In this document: positions 33,202 through 42,148 of the stretch, in pieces
Numbering within the stretch: position 1 is the first letter of the stretch
Layout of the letters: each line of letters opens with the position of its first letter
DNA from: Ancylobacter sonchi
Lineage (GTDB): Bacteria; Pseudomonadota; Alphaproteobacteria; Rhizobiales; Xanthobacteraceae
Assembly: GCF_018390695.1 (NCBI RefSeq)
Contig: NZ_JAHBGF010000036.1
Span: 1 to 64,000, forward strand
Direction of reading: 5' to 3'
Length of the DNA: 64,000 nucleotides
Made by a program: the position numbers and the translations under genes
The notes under the pieces: model-generated
Databases searched by the model: none
What the model was told of the DNA's origin: nothing
What the model saw: only the letters and a program-made list of their open reading frames with translations

Positions 33202-34188
33202 ATGAACTTCAAGGTCGAACTGACCCGCCGAACGGGTCTGGCCCTGCTGCTGGCCGGCGGGCTGGCGGGCGGGAGCCTCTTCGCCGGCAAGGCCGCGGCC
33301 GATCCGGCGCCCTATCCGGTCAAGGTGGTGACCCTGGTCACCCATTCCAGCCCCGGCGGCGGCTCCGACGTCTTCCTGCGCGAGCTGTCGAAATATCTCG
33401 GCAAGTACATCGACGCCACCTTCGTCGTCGAGAACGTGCAGGGCGGCAGCGGCGCCAAGGCGGTGGCCCGCGTCGCCGGCTCGCCGGCCGATGGCAGCGT
33501 GTTCTACGCCACCACGCCGACCTACATCTACACCTCGCTGCTCTCGAAGCCGCCCAAGACCTACAAGGATCTCGAGCCGCTGGTGAACATCTTCGCCGAC
33601 AGCGAAGTGGTGTTCACCCGCGCCGACGGCCCCTTCAAGACGCTGCAGGACGCAGTCGACAAGGCGAAAAAGGAACGCGGCAAGTGGGGCGCGGCCAACC
33701 CGGCCTCGCTGGAGCGCCAGGCGGCCGAGCAGCTCAAGCGCGCCGCCGGCGTCAACGCCGCCATCGTCACCCATGAGGGCGGCGGCGACATGATGCTGAA
33801 CGTGCTCAACGGCACGCTCGACATCGGCGTCGGCGAGTTCCAGGAGCTGCGCTCGCAGATCGAGGCCGGCAAGATCCGCGTGCTCGCCACCTTCAACCCG
33901 GAGCGCCTGCCGGAGAAGCCGGATGTGCCGACGGTGAAGGAAGCCGGCTTCGACGTCCAGCTGGTGAAGTTCCGCGGCCTCGCCGGCCCCAAGGGCCTGC
34001 CGGATGCCGTCACCAAGGCGTGGGACGCCGCGATCCAGAAGGTGCTTCAGGATCCCGAATACAAGAAGGAATACACCGAGGAAGTGCTGGTGGCGAAGTT
34101 CATCGACCACAAGGACTACCCGGACTTCGTGAACGGCTTCGCCACCACCACCGAAACCTTCCTGAAGGAGACCGGCGCGATCAAGTAG
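33202..34188 (+). CDS. Tripartite tricarboxylate transporter, Bug-type binding protein (TctC)
   Basis: A 328-residue periplasmic binding protein. The signal peptide (residues about 1-33, with the basic start TRRTG and a cleavage region KAAA|D) is followed by PYPVKVVTLVTHSSPGGGSDVFLRELSKYLGKYI and VVENVQGGSGAKA, standard for Bug proteins. A Gly-rich strand and VPTVKEAGFDVQLVKFRGLAGPKGLPDAV complete the family pattern. It would deliver the pathway's organic acid to the TctAB channel. GGGAGGAA lies upstream of the ATG. Confidence 0.94.
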   Translation: MNFKVELTRRTGLALLLAGGLAGGSLFAGKAAADPAPYPVKVVTLVTHSSPGGGSDVFLRELSKYLGKYIDATFVVENVQGGSGAKAVARVAGSPADGSVFYATTPTYIYTSLLSKPPKTYKDLEPLVNIFADSEVVFTRADGPFKTLQDAVDKAKKERGKWGAANPASLERQAAEQLKRAAGVNAAIVTHEGGGDMMLNVLNGTLDIGVGEFQELRSQIEAGKIRVLATFNPERLPEKPDVPTVKEAGFDVQLVKFRGLAGPKGLPDAVTKAWDAAIQKVLQDPEYKKEYTEEVLVAKFIDHKDYPDFVNGFATTTETFLKETGAIK

Positions 34189-34204
34189 CGCCGGCCTTCC
34201 GCGA

Positions 34205-34229
34205 CGCCCGGCGCGATCGGCGCCGGGCG
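34205..34229 (+). terminator. Hairpin between the TctC and TctB genes
   Basis: Perfect 10-bp arms CGCCCGGCGC (34205-34214) and GCGCCGGGCG (34220-34229) with a 5-base loop. It has no uridine tract. As in the Liv operon, it sits between the binding-protein gene and the membrane genes and probably lowers downstream expression or stabilises upstream mRNA. Confidence 0.6.
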
Positions 34230-34292
34230 GATCACCCTGCGCGACGCCGGACCGCGAAGCGGCCCCGTCGCGGCTTCGGGAAAGGGCCCGTC

Positions 34293-34769
34293 ATGAACAA
34301 AGACGCCTGGAGCGGCCTGGTGCTGCTCGCGCTTGCCGGTACCTACTTCTGGGCCACCGGAGCGATCCCCGACAGCACGCTGGAGGACGAGGTCGGCGCC
34401 GTCGGCCTGCCGCACGCGCTCACCGCCGCGCTGGTCTTGCTGGGGCTCATCCTTCTCGTGCGGGGCGTGCTCGCGGCCCGCACCGAGGCGGCCGCCGGCC
34501 CGGAGGACGAGGAGCGCGACGCCACGCTGCCGCGCGCCCTCGGCTTCCTCGCCCTCGGCGCCGCCTATGTGCTGCTGCTGCCCTATGTCGGCTACCTCGT
34601 CGCGGTGGCGCTGCTGATCGGCGGCGTCGCGCTCTATGAGGGCGCGCCGCGCCGCTGGACGGTGCCGGTCGCGGCGCTGGGCGGCGCGGCGTTCTACTGG
34701 GCGGTCTTCGTCAAGCTTCTCGGGGTCAGCCAGCCCGTCGGCACTCTGTTTCAGGGACTGTTCTCATGA
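34293..34769 (+). CDS. Tripartite tricarboxylate transporter small subunit (TctB)
   Basis: A 158-residue membrane protein with four predicted helices, typical of TctB: an N-terminal helix NKDAWSGLVLLALAGTYFWATGAIPDSTLEDEVGAVGLPHALTAALVLLGLILLV, then LPRALGFLALGAAYVLLLPYVGYLVAVALLIGGVALYEG. The start chosen is the first ATG giving this pattern; the open frame upstream is not protein-like. Its stop overlaps the TctA start (ATGA). Confidence 0.92.
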   Translation: MNKDAWSGLVLLALAGTYFWATGAIPDSTLEDEVGAVGLPHALTAALVLLGLILLVRGVLAARTEAAAGPEDEERDATLPRALGFLALGAAYVLLLPYVGYLVAVALLIGGVALYEGAPRRWTVPVAALGGAAFYWAVFVKLLGVSQPVGTLFQGLFS

Positions 34770-36292
34770 CGACGTTCTGGGACATCGTCCACCTGCTCAC
34801 CGGCACGCCGCTGATCCTGGTGGCGATCATGGGCCTCACCTGGGGCATTCTCGGCGGCGCGCTGCCGGGCATCTCCGCCTCGATCACCATGGCGCTGGTG
34901 CTGCCCTTCACCTACACGATGGACCCGGCGATGGCGATCGCGCTGCTCGCCTGCGTCTATATCGGCGCCGAATATGGCGGCTCGATCCCGGCCATCCTCA
35001 TCCGCACGCCTGGCACCAATTCCTCCGCCGCCACCGTGATCGACGGCTATGAGCTCAACCGGCAGGGCCGCGCCGGCGAGGCGCTCGGCATCTCGCTGAT
35101 GTCCGGCGTGGTCGGCAGCCTGTTCGGCCTCGCCATGCTGGTGCTGCTCACCGAGCCCTTGTCCTGGCTGGCGCTCGCCTTCACCCCACCCTCCTATTTC
35201 GGGCTGGGCATTCTCGGCCTCAGCGTCATCGCCTCGATGACCGGCGGCTCGCTGGTGAAGGGCCTCGCGGCGGCGGTGATCGGGCTGATGATCTCCACGG
35301 TCGGCACCGACCCGATCTCCGGCGTCAGCCGCTTCACCTTCGACGTGCCGGACCTCCTGAACGGCGTCGAGCCGGTGCTGGTGATGGTCGGCCTGTTCGC
35401 GCTGACCGAGCTGATGAGCCAGTCCGGCTCCACCTCGCTGACCCAGCTGAAGGAATCGGTGCGCATCCGCTTGCCCAGCCTGGCCATGATGAACAGGCTG
35501 AAGCGTTCGCAGACCATCGGCTGCATCCTCGGCCTGTTCGAGGGTCTCACCCCCGGCGGCGGCGGCTCGATCGCGGCCTTCATGTCCTATAACGAGGCGC
35601 GGCGCTGGTCGAAGACGCCGGAACTGTTCGGCAAGGGCTCCGAGGAAGGCGTCGCGGCGCCGGAGACGGCCAATAACACCGTAGCGAGCACCGCGCTCAT
35701 CCCGCTGCTCAGCTTCGGCATACCGAGCTCCAACTCGACCGCCGTGCTGCTCGGCGGCCTCCTGATGCACGGCCTGCTGCCCGGCCCGCGCCTGTTCGAG
35801 CAGAACCCGCAGGTGATCGACAGCCTCTATGTCGGCTCCTTCGTCGCCATCATCGCGCAGATCGGCGTCGGCATGCTGCTGCTGCCGGCGGCGGTGTGGC
35901 TGGTGAACCGCCCGCGCCCCTACCGCGCCGGCTTCATCTTCGCGCTCATCCTCTCGGGCATCTACACGCTCAACACCTCGACCTTCGACCTCGGCCTCGC
36001 GCTGGCGCTCGGCGTCGTCGGCTATCTCATGCGGCGCACCGGCTTCCCCTTCCTGCCGATGATCCTCGGCGTGGTGCTCGGCCACATGGTGGAATCGAGC
36101 TACCGGCGCTCGCTGGTGCTGTCGGGCGGCGACATGATGGTGTTCCTGCAGGATCCGATCTGCGTCGGGCTGCTGCTCGCCGCCACCGGCTTCGTCGTCT
36201 ACTCGCTCACCCGCGAGCTGCGCGACGCGCGCCGGGCCAAGGCCGAGCAAGCCGACACCCACAAGGCCCACGGGCAGGAAGCGCACGGATGA
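34766..36292 (+). CDS. Tripartite tricarboxylate transporter large subunit (TctA)
   Basis: A 508-residue permease with about twelve helices. Conserved segments are GLTWGILGGALPGISASITMALVLPFTYTMDPAMAIALLACVYIGAEYGGSIPAILIRTPGTNSSAATVIDGYELNRQGRAGEALGIS and GCILGLFEGLTPGGGGSIAAFMSYNEARR, the two membrane-reentrant sequences of the family. The first of these contains the GxxPGxG-like substrate site. It is coupled to TctB on one side and to the second MmgE/PrpD gene on the other, each by a 4-base overlap. Confidence 0.96.
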   Translation: MTTFWDIVHLLTGTPLILVAIMGLTWGILGGALPGISASITMALVLPFTYTMDPAMAIALLACVYIGAEYGGSIPAILIRTPGTNSSAATVIDGYELNRQGRAGEALGISLMSGVVGSLFGLAMLVLLTEPLSWLALAFTPPSYFGLGILGLSVIASMTGGSLVKGLAAAVIGLMISTVGTDPISGVSRFTFDVPDLLNGVEPVLVMVGLFALTELMSQSGSTSLTQLKESVRIRLPSLAMMNRLKRSQTIGCILGLFEGLTPGGGGSIAAFMSYNEARRWSKTPELFGKGSEEGVAAPETANNTVASTALIPLLSFGIPSSNSTAVLLGGLLMHGLLPGPRLFEQNPQVIDSLYVGSFVAIIAQIGVGMLLLPAAVWLVNRPRPYRAGFIFALILSGIYTLNTSTFDLGLALALGVVGYLMRRTGFPFLPMILGVVLGHMVESSYRRSLVLSGGDMMVFLQDPICVGLLLAATGFVVYSLTRELRDARRAKAEQADTHKAHGQEAHG

Positions 36293-37671
36293 ACCAGCAC
36301 AGCCCCCTCCCCGCCGCCCCGCTCGCGGCCACGATCGGCGCCTTCGCCGCCTCGGCCGCGCCCTCCCCCGCCGCGAGCGCGGTATGCCGCGCCCTGCTTT
36401 TCGACATCGCCGGGCTGATCGTCGCCGCGCGCGACACCGACTATGTGCGGGCCGTGCTCGCCAGCGTCGTCGACGACGGCCGTTGCACCGCGCTCGGCCA
36501 TGCCCGGCGGCTCGGCATGTACGATGCGGCGCTGGTCAATGGCACCGCCGCGCATGGCGAGGATTTCGACGACACCTTCGAGGGCGGCCCGGTGCATCCC
36601 GGCGCCGTGGTGGTGCCGGCGGCGCTGGCGGCGGCCGAGCAGCACGGCATCGGCGGCGAGGCGGTGATGCGCGGCATCGCCATCGGGGCGGAGCTGATGT
36701 GCCGCCTCAGCCTCGTCGCCCCGCAGGCGACTCACAAGGCCGGCTTCCACCCCACCGCGATCTTCGGCGCCCCGGCGGCCACCGCCACCGTTGCCGCCGT
36801 GCTCGGGCTGGATGCCGAGACCACCGCCCGCGCGCTGGGCATCGCCGGCAGCCTCGCCTCGGGCATCATCGAATATCTCGCCGACGGCTCCTCCACCAAG
36901 CGGCTGCATGCCGGCGCGGCGGCGCAGGCCGGGCTGCGCGCCGTGCATCTGGCCCGCGCCGGCTTTGCCGGCCCGCCGACGGTGTTCGAGGGCACGCACG
37001 GCATGTTCAAGGCGTTCGCGCCGTCGAAGATACCGGACTTCGCCCGGCTGACCGAAGGACTCGGCACGCGCTGGGTCATCGAGGGCCTCGCCTTCAAGCC
37101 CTATGCCTGCGGAACCATGACCCAGCCCTTCGTCGACTGCGCGCTGAAGCTGGCGGCGAGCGGCGTGAGCGCCGACGACATCGTCGCGATCCGCTGCAAG
37201 GTCGGCGAAGGCACGGTGCACCGGCTGTGGGAGCCGCTCGCCGGCAAGCATCGCCCGCCGAACGGCTATGCCGGCAAGTTCTCCACCCCCTATTGCATGG
37301 CGGTGGCCTTCATCGACGGCGCGGCAGGCCTTGGCCAGTTCACCGATGCCCGCTCGCAGGATCACGCCGTGCAGGCGCTCGCGGCGAAGATCGCCTACGA
37401 GATCGACCCGGCCGACGAGTATCCGCGCAATTTCTCCGGCCAGCTCGACGCCACGCTCCGGGACGGCAGGGTGGTGAGCTTCCGCCAGCCGCATATGCGC
37501 GGCGGCGCGCACGAGCCGCTGGATGCGGCCGAGCTGGCAGCGAAGTTCGAGGCCAATCTGGCCTTTGGCGGCATGGACGGCGTCGGCATCACCGCCCTGC
37601 GGGCCGCGCTGGCCGCCCTCGCCTCGGGCGGCGGCGTCGACCTCGCGCCCGCACGGTACGGCGCACGATGA
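36289..37671 (+). CDS. MmgE/PrpD family protein (second copy)
   Basis: A 460-residue MmgE/PrpD protein: ALVNGTAAHGEDFDDTFEGGPVHPGAVVVPAALAA is the conserved active-site strand, then LGIAGSLASGIIEYLADGSSTKRLHAGAAAQAGLRA and EGLAFKPYACGTMTQPFVDCAL. Its first 40 residues (Ala/Pro-rich) are less conserved. It is only distantly similar to the first copy, so the two may act on different intermediates or form a two-step sequence. The start overlaps the TctA stop (ATGA). Confidence 0.9.
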   Translation: MNQHSPLPAAPLAATIGAFAASAAPSPAASAVCRALLFDIAGLIVAARDTDYVRAVLASVVDDGRCTALGHARRLGMYDAALVNGTAAHGEDFDDTFEGGPVHPGAVVVPAALAAAEQHGIGGEAVMRGIAIGAELMCRLSLVAPQATHKAGFHPTAIFGAPAATATVAAVLGLDAETTARALGIAGSLASGIIEYLADGSSTKRLHAGAAAQAGLRAVHLARAGFAGPPTVFEGTHGMFKAFAPSKIPDFARLTEGLGTRWVIEGLAFKPYACGTMTQPFVDCALKLAASGVSADDIVAIRCKVGEGTVHRLWEPLAGKHRPPNGYAGKFSTPYCMAVAFIDGAAGLGQFTDARSQDHAVQALAAKIAYEIDPADEYPRNFSGQLDATLRDGRVVSFRQPHMRGGAHEPLDAAELAAKFEANLAFGGMDGVGITALRAALAALASGGGVDLAPARYGAR

Positions 37672-38441
37672 CCCTGGTTCCCGACGCCTTCGCCTTCTCC
37701 GGCCGGGAGCTGGCCGGGCGGGTCGCGCTCGTCACCGGCGCGTCGCGCAATATCGGCCGCGCCATTGCCCTCGCTCTTGCCGAAGGCGGGGCTGCGGTGG
37801 TGATCGCCGGGCGGCGCGACCGGACCTCGGTCGACGCCGTCGTCGACACCATCGCGGCGGCCGGCGGCCGGGCGGTCGGCGTGCTCGGCGACGTCACCCG
37901 TCCCGACGATGTCGCCGCCATGGTCGAGGCGGCGACCGAGGCGTTCGGCCGGCTGGATATCCTCGTCAACAACGCCGCCGTGCGCGACGAGGCGCCTCTC
38001 GCCGAGCTCACCTACGAGCAATGGCGCAGCGTGATGGCGCTGTCGCTCGACGCACCGTTCCTGATGGCGAAGGCGGCGCTGGAGCCTCTGTCGCGTTCCG
38101 GCGCCGCGGCCATCGTCAATATTGGCGGCCTCACCGCCTATATCGGCGCGCGCAACCGCGCCCATGTCGTCGCCGCCAAGGCCGGCCTGGACGGCCTGAC
38201 CCGGGCGCTCGCCCATGAGCTGGCCGGGAATGGAATCACGGTGAACCTCGTCTCGCCCGGCCTGATCGACACGGTGCGCGACGGCGGGCCCCGCCCGCAT
38301 CACCACGGCTCGACCGCCAATCTCGTCGGGCGGCGCGGCACCCCGGACGAGGTGGCGGCGCTGGTGCGCTTCCTGTGCGGCCCGGCGGCGCGCTACGTCA
38401 CCGGCCAGACCCTGCACGTCAACGGCGGCGCCTATATGTGA
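37668..38441 (+). CDS. SDR-family protein lacking canonical catalytic residues
   Basis: A 257-residue SDR-fold protein with an intact cofactor motif (TGASRNIGRA), NNAAV and the terminal VNGGAYM. The catalytic Ser/Tyr positions differ: the strand reads NIGGLTAYIG where Ser is expected and AHVVAAKAG where Y-x3-K is expected; Lys is kept but Tyr is Val and Ser is Gly. The sequence is otherwise that of an oxidoreductase. It may be a divergent enzyme using other residues, or a non-catalytic partner. It ends the Tct cluster and overlaps the MmgE/PrpD stop by 4 bases. Confidence 0.88.
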   Translation: MTLVPDAFAFSGRELAGRVALVTGASRNIGRAIALALAEGGAAVVIAGRRDRTSVDAVVDTIAAAGGRAVGVLGDVTRPDDVAAMVEAATEAFGRLDILVNNAAVRDEAPLAELTYEQWRSVMALSLDAPFLMAKAALEPLSRSGAAAIVNIGGLTAYIGARNRAHVVAAKAGLDGLTRALAHELAGNGITVNLVSPGLIDTVRDGGPRPHHHGSTANLVGRRGTPDEVAALVRFLCGPAARYVTGQTLHVNGGAYM

Positions 38442-38530
38442 CCCGCCAGCCGTGCGGACGTGCGCGGACAGGCGTCACGGCCATCCCCCGCCGCTTCAAT
38501 CGCGGCGGGAGCCCTTCACGTCTCCCCGCC

Positions 38531-39397
38531 TCACTTTTCCCCCACTGACACGGTAGCGGTGAGGCCGGCGACAAGCTGCACATTGGCCGGGGTCTCGTCG
38601 AGCGCGATGCGCACCGGCACGCGTTGGGCGAGACGCACCCAGCTGAAGGTCGGGTTGATGTTGGCCAAGAGCCCGGTGCCCACCGTGCGCTCGCGGTCCT
38701 CGATGCCGGTGGCGATGCTCTCGACATGGCCGCGCAGCGGCGCCGCCTGCCCCATCAGCCGGATCGTCACCGGCGCGCCGACCTGGATGCGGGCGAGCTT
38801 GGTCTCCTCGAAATAGCCCTCGATCCGCAGTGAATCGGTATCGACCAGCGCCACCTTGGCGGTACCGGCGGTGACATAGTCGCCCGGCCGCAGGCTGAGA
38901 TTGGAGATGGTGCCGTTGACCGGCGCCTTCACCTCGGTGCGATCGAGATTGAGCTTGGCGAGGTCGCGATCCGCCTGTGCCTGGCGGAGGGACGCGCCGG
39001 CCTCGGCCTCGGACATCCGCATCTGCTCGGTCTTCTGCTCGGAGACGACGTCCTTCAGCTCCTCATAGCGCTCGCGGTCACGCACCGCCTGGTCGAGCGT
39101 CGCCTTGCGGCCGTCGACCACCGCCTCGGCCTGCGCCAGCGCGATGGCAAAGCGGGCGCGGTCGATGCGGAACAGCACGTCGCCCTTCTTCACGGCCTGG
39201 TTGTCTTCCACCAGCACCTCGCTGACGAAGCCGGACACGTCCGGCGCGACGCCGACCACGTCCGCGCGCACCTTGGCGTCGCGGGTCCACGGGTCGTCCA
39301 TGTAATGGGTCCAGAGCTCGCGCCCGGCGCCGATCGCGGCGAAGACCAGGGCAAGAGTGACGATGACGCGGATGGCGCCGCGAAACGAGAACTTCAT
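38531..39397 (-). CDS. HlyD-family efflux adaptor (AaeA/EmrA-like)
   Basis: A 288-residue membrane-fusion protein with one N-terminal helix (RVIVTLALVFAAIGAGRELW), a biotinyl-lipoyl-like half (VRADVVGVAPDVSGFVSEVLVEDNQAVKKGDVLFRID), a coiled-coil region rich in Ala, Arg and Glu, and a C-terminal beta domain with VKAPVNGTISNLSLRPGDYV. It should link the FUSC inner-membrane pump to an outer-membrane channel, as AaeA does for aromatic acids. The start at 39397 overlaps the stop of the DUF1656 gene (ATGA). It is the last gene of the operon. Confidence 0.92.
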   Translation of the reverse strand: MKFSFRGAIRVIVTLALVFAAIGAGRELWTHYMDDPWTRDAKVRADVVGVAPDVSGFVSEVLVEDNQAVKKGDVLFRIDRARFAIALAQAEAVVDGRKATLDQAVRDRERYEELKDVVSEQKTEQMRMSEAEAGASLRQAQADRDLAKLNLDRTEVKAPVNGTISNLSLRPGDYVTAGTAKVALVDTDSLRIEGYFEETKLARIQVGAPVTIRLMGQAAPLRGHVESIATGIEDRERTVGTGLLANINPTFSWVRLAQRVPVRIALDETPANVQLVAGLTATVSVGEK

Positions 39398-39603
39398 GAC
39401 AGCCACCATTGGGACAGCAGGGACATGCCCTGTAACAGGATGACATAGAGGGCGACGTCGAACAGCCCGCGGTGCCAGACGAGGGCGTAGACGCCGAGAA
39501 AGGCCAGCACCCGCCGCACGACGAGGCTGACCAGCAGCGTCGCCACCATCAGCGCCAGCAGGTTTGGGATGTAGACCCCGTAAATATCGACTTCACCGGC
39601 CAT
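39394..39603 (-). CDS. DUF1656 small membrane protein
   Basis: A 69-residue protein with two hydrophobic helices (IPNLLALMVATLLVSLVVRRVLAFLGVY and LFDVALYVILLQGMSLL). The start MAGEVDIYGVYIPN is typical of DUF1656 (AaeX-like), which regularly lies between FUSC and HlyD genes in aromatic-acid efflux operons. It is coupled to the adaptor gene by a 4-base overlap and is 4 bases from the FUSC gene. Confidence 0.93.
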   Translation of the reverse strand: MAGEVDIYGVYIPNLLALMVATLLVSLVVRRVLAFLGVYALVWHRGLFDVALYVILLQGMSLLSQWWLS

Positions 39604-39607
39604 GGAC

Positions 39608-41671
39608 CTACTCCGCCGCCAGCAGCGTCGGCTGGTCGGGATGCTTGGGGGCGAAGCCGCCCGTGGGACCCGGCACGTCGGGGAATAGCGCCCGGCGCAG
39701 GCCGACCAGCGCGTCGAGCGTCCGCCGCGCCACCCCGCCCTCCTCGGGCACGATCAGGCGCAGCGCGTCGTCGAGCGCCGCGCACAGCTGTTCGGACGGG
39801 GCGATGAACCGGCGCCGGGCGGCGCGCGCGCGATACAGCCCCGTGAGGCTGGCGAGCACGCCGTCGACGGCGGTGCGCGCCTCATCCTTCAGTTCGCGCC
39901 GCGTCTTCTGCAGCTCGACGATGTTGAAGCCGACGCGCACCTCGGCAAAGCCGTCCACCTTCGCCAGCTCGACGTCGTCGACCATGGCGAGCCGCGGCAC
40001 CAATTGGCCCAGCCGGTCGAGCATGCGGCCGGCCAGCCGCTCATGGTCGTCGCGGTGGCGGCCGGAGGCGGTCTCGGCGAGATCCGCCCAGCCGGCCTGC
40101 ACCAGCCGCCGGGCGGCGATCTCCGCCCCGAAGGGCCGGGTCGCGATGGTCCAGACGAAGGCGAAGGAGATGCCGACGATGGCCGCGAGACCTTCATTGG
40201 CGAAGCTCGCGAAATCGACGCTGTAGCGGTTCTGCATCGCCACGAAGGAGGCGGTGTTCACCGCCATCAGCACGCCCAGCATGTTGAACTGCGGTTTGGG
40301 AATGATCAGCCCGAGCAGCAGGAAGGGCGGCGCGAACACCAGCACCAGCATCTCGAAATCGTGCACCATCGGCAGGATGGCGAACTGGTACACCGCCGCG
40401 ATGACCACGCTGACGGCGGTCAGCACCGCCATGGTGCGGATGAACGGCGCCGGACGGTCCATGGCGGCGAAGAACGAGCAGGCGACCGCCGCCATCATCA
40501 CCGCGCCCGAGCCGCTCGACCAGCCGCTGATGATCCAGAAGGCGGTGAGAACCAGGATCGCCGCCACGCAGGAGCCGGCGGAGAACAGCATGAGCCCGAA
40601 ATCGTAATGCCGGGCCCGGCCGACCACCCGGCGATGGCGGAAGCGCGGACGCCACGGCCCGGCATGCTGGCCGCGCTCGATGTCGGCGCGCAGGCTGAGG
40701 CAGTCGCTCCACAGCGCGACGATCTCGGCAAGCCGGTCGAGCGCGCTCGCCCGTATCAGCTCGGACCATTCGGCCGAGCCCTCCGGGCGCATCGCCGTCA
40801 TCGCGGCGATCAGTTCGTCGGCGATCGCGGGATCGGCGGCGCGGCCCTTTGACAGCCAGTCGGCGACACGTTGCAGCAGCGCGGCGAATTCCGGCGGCAG
40901 GCCGCCGTCCTGCGCCTTCAGCGCGTGCAGCCGGTCGGCCAGCGAGGACAGCAGCGGCAGCAGCATGAGCAGCCGGCCGCGCAGCTCGCGCGCATGGGGC
41001 AGCACGTCGCGTGTGGCGGCGTCGTAGGACAGCTGGCTGATGATCAGGTCGAGGCCGGTAATGTCGGCGGCGAGCTTCTGCCGGCGCAGCGGCGTCTTCG
41101 GCAGGGCGCCTTCGCCGCGCAGGATTTCGCCGGTCCACGAGGCCGCGTCGTCGAGCCAGCCGGAGATGCGCGCCGACAGCGCGGTGCCGACGCTGGTGGG
41201 AAACACCACGGCACCGACGATGCTGGCGCAGGTGATGCCGATGATGATCTCCTCGCTGCGCGCCAGCGCGACGTCGAAGATCTGGTCGGGCGTGCTGATG
41301 ACCGGCAGCGCGATCAGCGGCAGGCTGTAGCCGGCGAGCATGAACACATAGCTGCGCGGCGTGCGGTCGAGCATGGAGATGTAGAGCAGCGTGCCGGTCC
41401 ACAGCGCCACGACGAGGCTGAGCAGCTCCGGGGCGTTGACGAAGATCGGCACGAAGAACACCGCCGCCGACGCGCCGATCAGCGTGCCGAGCGCGCGGTA
41501 CAGTCCCTTGGAGCTGGTGGCGCCGGCAAGCGGATTGGCGACGATGTACACCGCCGCCATCGCCCAGTAGGGGCGTTGCAGATCGAAGGCCAGCGCGATG
41601 TAGAGCGCCAGCATGGATGCGAGAAAGGCCTTTCCCGAGAACAGCCAGTCCCGCCAGGACGGCAGGGTCAC
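39608..41671 (-). CDS. FUSC-family inner-membrane efflux protein (AaeB-like)
   Basis: A 687-residue transporter with two blocks of membrane helices, residues about 10-165 and 370-510, each followed by a cytoplasmic domain. The N-terminal WRDWLFSGKAFLASMLALYIALAFDLQRPYWAMAAVYIVANPLAGATSSK and the second block HYDFGLMLFSAGSCVAAILVLTAFWIISGWSSGSGAVMMAAVACSFFAAMDRP are typical of YccS/AaeB proteins, which export aromatic carboxylic acids. Regulation by the adjacent MarR protein fits such a substrate class. Confidence 0.93.
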   Translation of the reverse strand: MTLPSWRDWLFSGKAFLASMLALYIALAFDLQRPYWAMAAVYIVANPLAGATSSKGLYRALGTLIGASAAVFFVPIFVNAPELLSLVVALWTGTLLYISMLDRTPRSYVFMLAGYSLPLIALPVISTPDQIFDVALARSEEIIIGITCASIVGAVVFPTSVGTALSARISGWLDDAASWTGEILRGEGALPKTPLRRQKLAADITGLDLIISQLSYDAATRDVLPHARELRGRLLMLLPLLSSLADRLHALKAQDGGLPPEFAALLQRVADWLSKGRAADPAIADELIAAMTAMRPEGSAEWSELIRASALDRLAEIVALWSDCLSLRADIERGQHAGPWRPRFRHRRVVGRARHYDFGLMLFSAGSCVAAILVLTAFWIISGWSSGSGAVMMAAVACSFFAAMDRPAPFIRTMAVLTAVSVVIAAVYQFAILPMVHDFEMLVLVFAPPFLLLGLIIPKPQFNMLGVLMAVNTASFVAMQNRYSVDFASFANEGLAAIVGISFAFVWTIATRPFGAEIAARRLVQAGWADLAETASGRHRDDHERLAGRMLDRLGQLVPRLAMVDDVELAKVDGFAEVRVGFNIVELQKTRRELKDEARTAVDGVLASLTGLYRARAARRRFIAPSEQLCAALDDALRLIVPEEGGVARRTLDALVGLRRALFPDVPGPTGGFAPKHPDQPTLLAAE

Positions 41672-42126
41672 GACGAAACCTCCTCCACCGAACGGGTGGA
41701 CACGTCGTCAAAGGCCTTGAGCACGCGCAGCGCCGCTTCGAGGTCGGCCGGGTCGATGCCGGTCAGCACCTGCCCGCGCACATCCACCAGCACGTCCTCG
41801 ATGCGGGAGGCGAGCTTTTCGCCGGCCGGCGTCAGCCAGATGGTCTTGGCCCGCCGGTCCGTCGGGTCGTCGCGCCGCTCGATGAGATCGGACGCCGCCA
41901 GTTGGTCGAGCAGGCGCACCAGCGAGGGTCCTTCGATGCCGACATAGGCGGCGAGCGTCACCTGGCGCACGCCGCCTCCCAGCCGGCCCGCCCACAGCAG
42001 CGGCGCCGCGCAAGCCTCGGAAATGCCGAGCGCTTCCAGCTCTCGCTCGGCAATGCGGCGCCACTGGCGGCCGGCCTGGAGAAGCTGGGCGGTAAGCGTC
42101 CGCCGAAGGGTGCTGATCTCGTCCAT
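41668..42126 (-). CDS. MarR-family regulator of the FUSC efflux operon
   Basis: A 152-residue MarR protein with a winged helix at about residues 50-115 (GGGVRQVTLAAYVGIEGPSLVRLLDQLAASDLIERRDDPTDRRAKTIWLTPAGEKL). It overlaps the efflux gene by 4 bases and starts right beside a palindrome, so autorepression relieved by phenolic or aromatic-acid ligands is likely. Length is typical. It is the promoter-proximal gene. Confidence 0.93.
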   Translation of the reverse strand: MDEISTLRRTLTAQLLQAGRQWRRIAERELEALGISEACAAPLLWAGRLGGGVRQVTLAAYVGIEGPSLVRLLDQLAASDLIERRDDPTDRRAKTIWLTPAGEKLASRIEDVLVDVRGQVLTGIDPADLEAALRVLKAFDDVSTRSVEEVSS

Positions 42127-42131
42127 GGCTA

Positions 42132-42148
42132 ATTAATAGGATACTAAT
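42132..42148. promoter_or_regulatory. MarR operator-like palindrome at the operon start
   Basis: ATTAATA-GGA-TACTAAT has 7-base arms matching at 6 positions. It lies six bases upstream of the MarR start codon, in AT-rich DNA that stands out from its surroundings. MarR proteins bind palindromes of this size. The position overlaps the ribosome-binding region and probably the promoter. Confidence 0.6.
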
